NCBI RefSeq assembly: GCF_026212465.1
Contig: NC_080058.1
Span: forward strand, 891,501-955,500
DNA: 64,000 nt
Direction: 5' to 3'
Source: Amaranthus tricolor
Taxonomy: Eukaryota; Streptophyta; Magnoliopsida; Caryophyllales; Amaranthaceae
Shown here: one piece after another, positions 63,627 through 64,000 of the stretch
Layout of the letters: each line of letters begins with the position of its first letter
How positions within the stretch are numbered: position 1 is the first letter of the stretch
Made by a program: the position numbers and the translations under genes
The notes under the pieces: model-generated
The model's input: only the letters and a program-made list of their open reading frames with translations
Database searches by the model: none
What the model was told of the DNA's origin: nothing

Positions 63627-64000
63627 TTCATAATCATACTAACACATTCGAGCTTCGATTGCAGTATATCGCTTCAATATGCTCATACATACTCGTATAT
63701 TGCAATAGAACGATCCGTCAAGTATTTTTAAGTTACTAACATCAAGGGTATGAACTATTTGTTTAATTAAATAAAATTGTCCTTACAAAATTTATGAATT
63801 TTTTATGAATGTACCTCTAACGTTTTACTGTAATTTGAAATTAAGTTGCATACGCGTGCAACAGTATTTCATTACTCAAATGCCGTTAATTTATTAAATT
63901 TGAACGGTTGGATGAATATTTCCAATTTGCATTTAGAATACTATTGGCCTTGGTACTTATAATTTGTAGTAGTAACCTTTAATTTGTTTTCATATTTGGG
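63627..64000. other. LCAT3 3' flank
   Basis: Presumed 3' UTR and intergenic AT-rich DNA up to the window end. No further feature seen. Confidence 0.5.

Overview
This is a 64 kb stretch of a plant nuclear genome, almost certainly a eudicot. The genes are intron-rich with GT-AG splice sites, the DNA is AT-rich, promoters carry telo-boxes and TGGGCC motifs, and several plant transposon classes are present. Caryophyllales (for example Amaranthaceae) would fit, but I cannot fix the species.

Layout, left to right. (1) 1283-4257, minus: 5' part of a LUC7 splicing-factor gene running off the left edge. (2) 4258-7740: intergenic, with a copia-like LTR-type stretch and an 82-bp tandem repeat. (3) 7741-12531, minus: calreticulin-3, 14 exons, with its ER-retrieval tetrapeptide split over the last intron. 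(4) 14038-16865, minus: mitochondrial acyl carrier protein. (5) 17.5-19.1 kb: two adjacent terminal-inverted-repeat elements. (6) 19141-25180, plus: 12-exon short-chain dehydrogenase/reductase. (7) 26149-27193: non-autonomous Mutator-type element with a 9-bp target-site duplication. (8) 27843-30685, plus: TRF-like telobox Myb protein with three 156-bp tandem repeats in its coding region. (9) 31938-32739: large fold-back element. (10) 32876-47859: a 15-kb Mutator-like element (9-bp duplication CTTATTGAG) carrying a broken MuDR-type transposase and a plant mobile domain gene fragment. The latter is split by an 11.7-kb, very young Ty3/gypsy chromovirus (LTRs about 2.55 kb, duplication CCATC). (11) 48042-54518, plus: two tandem RPL38 genes, each with an AUG-only first exon and a 2-kb intron holding two H/ACA-snoRNA-like structures. 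(12) 55.56-56.16 kb: decayed RTE-type LINE 3' end. (13) 58340-63626, plus: phospholipase A1 of the LCAT3 type, 11 exons.

The host genes are unrelated housekeeping or membrane/ER functions: pre-mRNA splicing, ER glycoprotein folding, mitochondrial fatty-acid and lipoate synthesis, redox metabolism, telomere-type DNA binding, ribosome and lipid hydrolysis. LUC7, the SDR and LCAT3 are close neighbours in Arabidopsis as I remember it (around At3g03310-At3g03340). The window may therefore be an old syntenic block expanded by other genes and transposons. The most interesting items are the snoRNA-like quartet in the RPL38 introns, the nested Mutator/gypsy structure abutting the RPL38 promoter, and an acidic extra ORF upstream of gag in the chromovirus.
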